This document shows positions 62,149 to 64,000 of a stretch of DNA of 64,000 nucleotides, in pieces. Origin of the DNA: Algoriphagus winogradskyi (GTDB lineage: Bacteria > Bacteroidota > Bacteroidia > Cytophagales > Cyclobacteriaceae); contig NZ_FXUA01000002.1 of NCBI RefSeq assembly GCF_900182815.1, positions 806,001 through 870,000 of the forward strand, given 5' to 3'. Positions within the stretch are counted from its first letter, which is position 1. Each line of letters starts with the position of its first letter. The notes beneath the pieces were generated by a model that did no database searches, was not told where the DNA came from, and saw only the letters and a program-made list of their open reading frames with translations. The position numbers and the translations under genes were made by a program.

Positions 62149-62772
62149 CTAGGAGGAGATTTGGAGAGTAAATGGAATAACCTCGAGTTGGTCTAGATTC
62201 AAATGAACTTTGTTGAGTTCAATAGCTCCTTCAAATTTCACTGAATCTCCCTCTTTTACTTTGGATCTGAAGCTTGGTATTACTTCTTGGCGAATCCTGT
62301 CATTCAGTGCCTCAGAGATGCTGTTGAAATCCGCAGTGTCTTCGTAATCGTTGATTTTGACCAATCCTGAAGCATCACGGAGGGCATTTCCAAAAATGAA
62401 TTCCGTTTCAATTTCTATGATAGAACTGCCTACTTGAAGCAGCACATTGTTTTCATTTACAGCGCTGACTATGCCTTCTCCTTTCACGCGGAAATAGCCA
62501 ATATTGCCTATTCCTAAGGCATGACTATTTTTCTCAAATGTGCTGTTTACGTCCTGATTGAAACTGTCAATTAGTTGCGATATATCAGTGCAATCTTGGT
62601 AAGCCTTTGAGAGATCCTGATTCCAGATGCCGTCAACATAGGCTTTCGCATTGAAAACCGTTTGCTGATTTTCTGCCAGTTTTTGGTCTAGAGGCTGGAT
62701 ATAGATTGAATTATAACCCACAAGAGCTAATGCAACTACTCCAATGCCATATTTTATAGCTTTATTATTCAT
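62149..62772 (-). CDS. DUF2291-family periplasmic/membrane-anchored protein
   Basis: I chose the ATG at 62772, which overlaps the SBP stop by 8 bp and begins [20 protein letters not shown], an N-terminal anchor. The 207-residue protein contains [40 protein letters not shown] and [20 protein letters not shown], typical of DUF2291 proteins found inside ribose-type ABC operons. Function unknown; a lipoyl-like beta domain acting with the transporter is plausible. Confidence 0.82.
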   Translation of the reverse strand: MNNKAIKYGIGVVALALVGYNSIYIQPLDQKLAENQQTVFNAKAYVDGIWNQDLSKAYQDCTDISQLIDSFNQDVNSTFEKNSHALGIGNIGYFRVKGEGIVSAVNENNVLLQVGSSIIEIETEFIFGNALRDASGLVKINDYEDTADFNSISEALNDRIRQEVIPSFRSKVKEGDSVKFEGAIELNKVHLNLDQLEVIPFTLQISS

Positions 62773-63724
62773 CGCTTCCGTAGGCTTCGTACTCATGTAC
62801 ATTTTCTTGATTGACCATTTCTACAGTCACAGGGACTTTTTGTGCGAAATCCCGTTTGCCATTGAAGTACTCCAATGCATAATTGGCGGCTGTTCTAGCG
62901 ATTAGCTTTGGGAATTGCATTCCGGTAGCAAGGATTTTTTTCTGCTCTATGGAGGTGATCACATCGCTTGCTCCGTCAAAGCCAAAAACCATGACTTGCT
63001 CTGCCTTTCCTGCAGCCACCAAAGCTTGGTAAGCTCCCATGGCCATGCCGTCATTGCCACAAAAGACTCCCTTGATATCTGGATGTACCTGTAAAATAGA
63101 TTCCATTACTTCCATGGCTTTGTTTCTGTCAAAGTCAGCATTTTGCTGAGCGACCATCTGCAGCTCAGGATAGTTATCGACTACAGAGTGAAATCCTTTC
63201 GAGCGACTCCAGGTATTATTGTCTCCGACTAAGCCCAAGATTTCTACGTACTTTCCACTTTTATTCAGCTTCTCAACGAAGTATTTGCCTATAGCTACGC
63301 ATCCCGCATAGCTGTCTGAGAGGATTTGACTGGTTGCTGCGTCCGTAGCGTTGATCTCACGATCCATGCAGAAAACAGGGATTTCAGCTTTTTTGGCAAT
63401 TCTCACATTTGCGATCGAGCCATCCGCATCTGTGGGATTGAATAGTATAGCGTCGTAGCCTGAAGAGATCGCGTTTTCGAAATGATCTGTCTCCAGTGCG
63501 GTATTATTTTGGGAATCAAAAATAGTAGCCTCAAATCCTAGCTCTATGGCATGGTTGGCAGCAGTCTCTGCCAGCACTACAAACCATGGGTTATTGAGTG
63601 AGGATACGATTACGGCCACTTTTTTAGGCTGATCCTGCTTTTCAGACTTTTGCTTTTGGCAGCTGAATAATATAGCGGTGAAGAGGAGCAGGCATACAAT
63701 TTTTATGGGTTTGAAATAGGTCAT
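62765..63724 (-). CDS. rbsB: Ribose-type sugar ABC transporter substrate-binding lipoprotein
   Basis: This 319-residue protein has a lipoprotein signal ([13 protein letters not shown], Cys 22) and the periplasmic-binding fold of Rbs[70 protein letters not shown] and [13 protein letters not shown]. The Asn/Asp/Arg residues that grip pentoses in this family (NNPW, DR, ND, FD) are present. As a lipoprotein it should be anchored to the inner membrane. It is the first transporter gene in the operon, 16 bp after the transketolase subunit. Confidence 0.92.
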   Translation of the reverse strand: MTYFKPIKIVCLLLFTAILFSCQKQKSEKQDQPKKVAVIVSSLNNPWFVVLAETAANHAIELGFEATIFDSQNNTALETDHFENAISSGYDAILFNPTDADGSIANVRIAKKAEIPVFCMDREINATDAATSQILSDSYAGCVAIGKYFVEKLNKSGKYVEILGLVGDNNTWSRSKGFHSVVDNYPELQMVAQQNADFDRNKAMEVMESILQVHPDIKGVFCGNDGMAMGAYQALVAAGKAEQVMVFGFDGASDVITSIEQKKILATGMQFPKLIARTAANYALEYFNGKRDFAQKVPVTVEMVNQENVHEYEAYGSDE

Positions 63725-63740
63725 TTTGGGTGGGTTATTG

Positions 63741-64000
63741 TTATTTCAAAAGTGTTTCGGCCTGCGCCAAAATACCATCTCGGGATATGCCGTAGTGCTT
63801 GAAGATTTCTCCCTGAGAACCTGTTACGGTGTATTCATCTGGTATTCCGATGATATGGAATCGGTTTCTGGCTCCTTTTTGGAAAAGGTATGAAGCGCAG
63901 GCTTCGCCCAATCCTCCGTTTACCATGTGTTCTTCCACTGTGATAATTGGTTTGCCTTCAGCAGCCAATTCATCCAAAAGTGCTGTGTCTAATGGCTTGA
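63741..64000 (-). CDS. Transketolase C-terminal subunit (partial, runs off the window)
   Basis: The last 86 codons of a gene that continues past the right edge read [20 protein letters not shown] and [20 protein letters not shown], then [20 protein letters not shown]. This matches the C-terminal domain of transketolases, in particular the small subunit of split transketolases. It lies 16 bp before rbsB on the same strand. In a sugar-uptake operon it would feed a ketose phosphate into the pentose phosphate pathway; whether an N-terminal subunit lies beyond the edge cannot be seen. Confidence 0.8.
   Translation of the reverse strand, partial: KPLDTALLDELAAEGKPIITVEEHMVNGGLGEACASYLFQKGARNRFHIIGIPDEYTVTGSQGEIFKHYGISRDGILAQAETLLK

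Overview
The window looks like chromosomal DNA of a Bacteroidota bacterium, most likely a Cytophagales/Cyclobacteriaceae-type marine or freshwater organism. The grounds are two SusC/SusD pairs, an ECF sigma/FecR pair, A/C-rich leaders in place of Shine-Dalgarno sites, RND-TolC fusions and HYC_CC_PP-type small proteins. I saw no tRNA, rRNA, insertion sequence or CRISPR array. Family names come from reading motifs by eye; no search was run.

Region 1 (1-3.3 kb) is accessory DNA: the tail of an unknown gene, a tight two-gene pair encoding a PD-(D/E)XK-like protein and a HEPN-like protein (candidate defence module), and an ankyrin gene broken by one stop codon.

Region 2 (3.3-28.7 kb) is a multi-metal resistance island. 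A small ArsR-MerTP-Cys-rich operon sits behind a near-perfect ArsR-type operator, and no mercuric reductase is present. Then comes a minus-strand Czc-type operon: CzcA fused to TolC, CzcB, a P1B-4 ATPase, a SpoIIAA-like protein and two CDF transporters. Divergent from it is a plus-strand copper set: a CusA-like pump with an extra membrane insert, TolC, DUF305, a CopA-CopB fused multicopper oxidase, a CPH-type ATPase, DUF3347, a haem-binding protein and CusB. Two small Cys/His proteins sit back to back between the two operons.

Region 3 (28.7-39.8 kb) is a regulated polysaccharide/sulfated-glycan locus: ECF sigma, FecR, a SusC transducer with an STN domain, SusD and a sulfatase. A decayed gene lies on each side, and two short repeat motifs recur on both sides, which suggests a remodelled locus.

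Region 4 (39.8-47.5 kb, minus strand) holds an AraC regulator and an FGGY kinase, a terminator, then SusC/SusD behind a long hairpin.

Region 5 (47.9-64 kb, minus strand) is a co-directional cluster. In transcription order it holds a split transketolase subunit (cut by the window edge), a ribose-type ABC importer with DUF2291, an FGGY kinase, two Sde182/DUF1593 nucleoside-hydrolase-like secreted proteins, a GH140-type apiosidase-like enzyme, two more Sde182-like proteins, and a secreted protein made of four copies of an unrecognised domain. My working hypothesis is a furanose pathway, apiose or possibly ribose: secreted enzymes release the sugar, the ABC system imports it, and the kinase and transketolase feed it into central metabolism.
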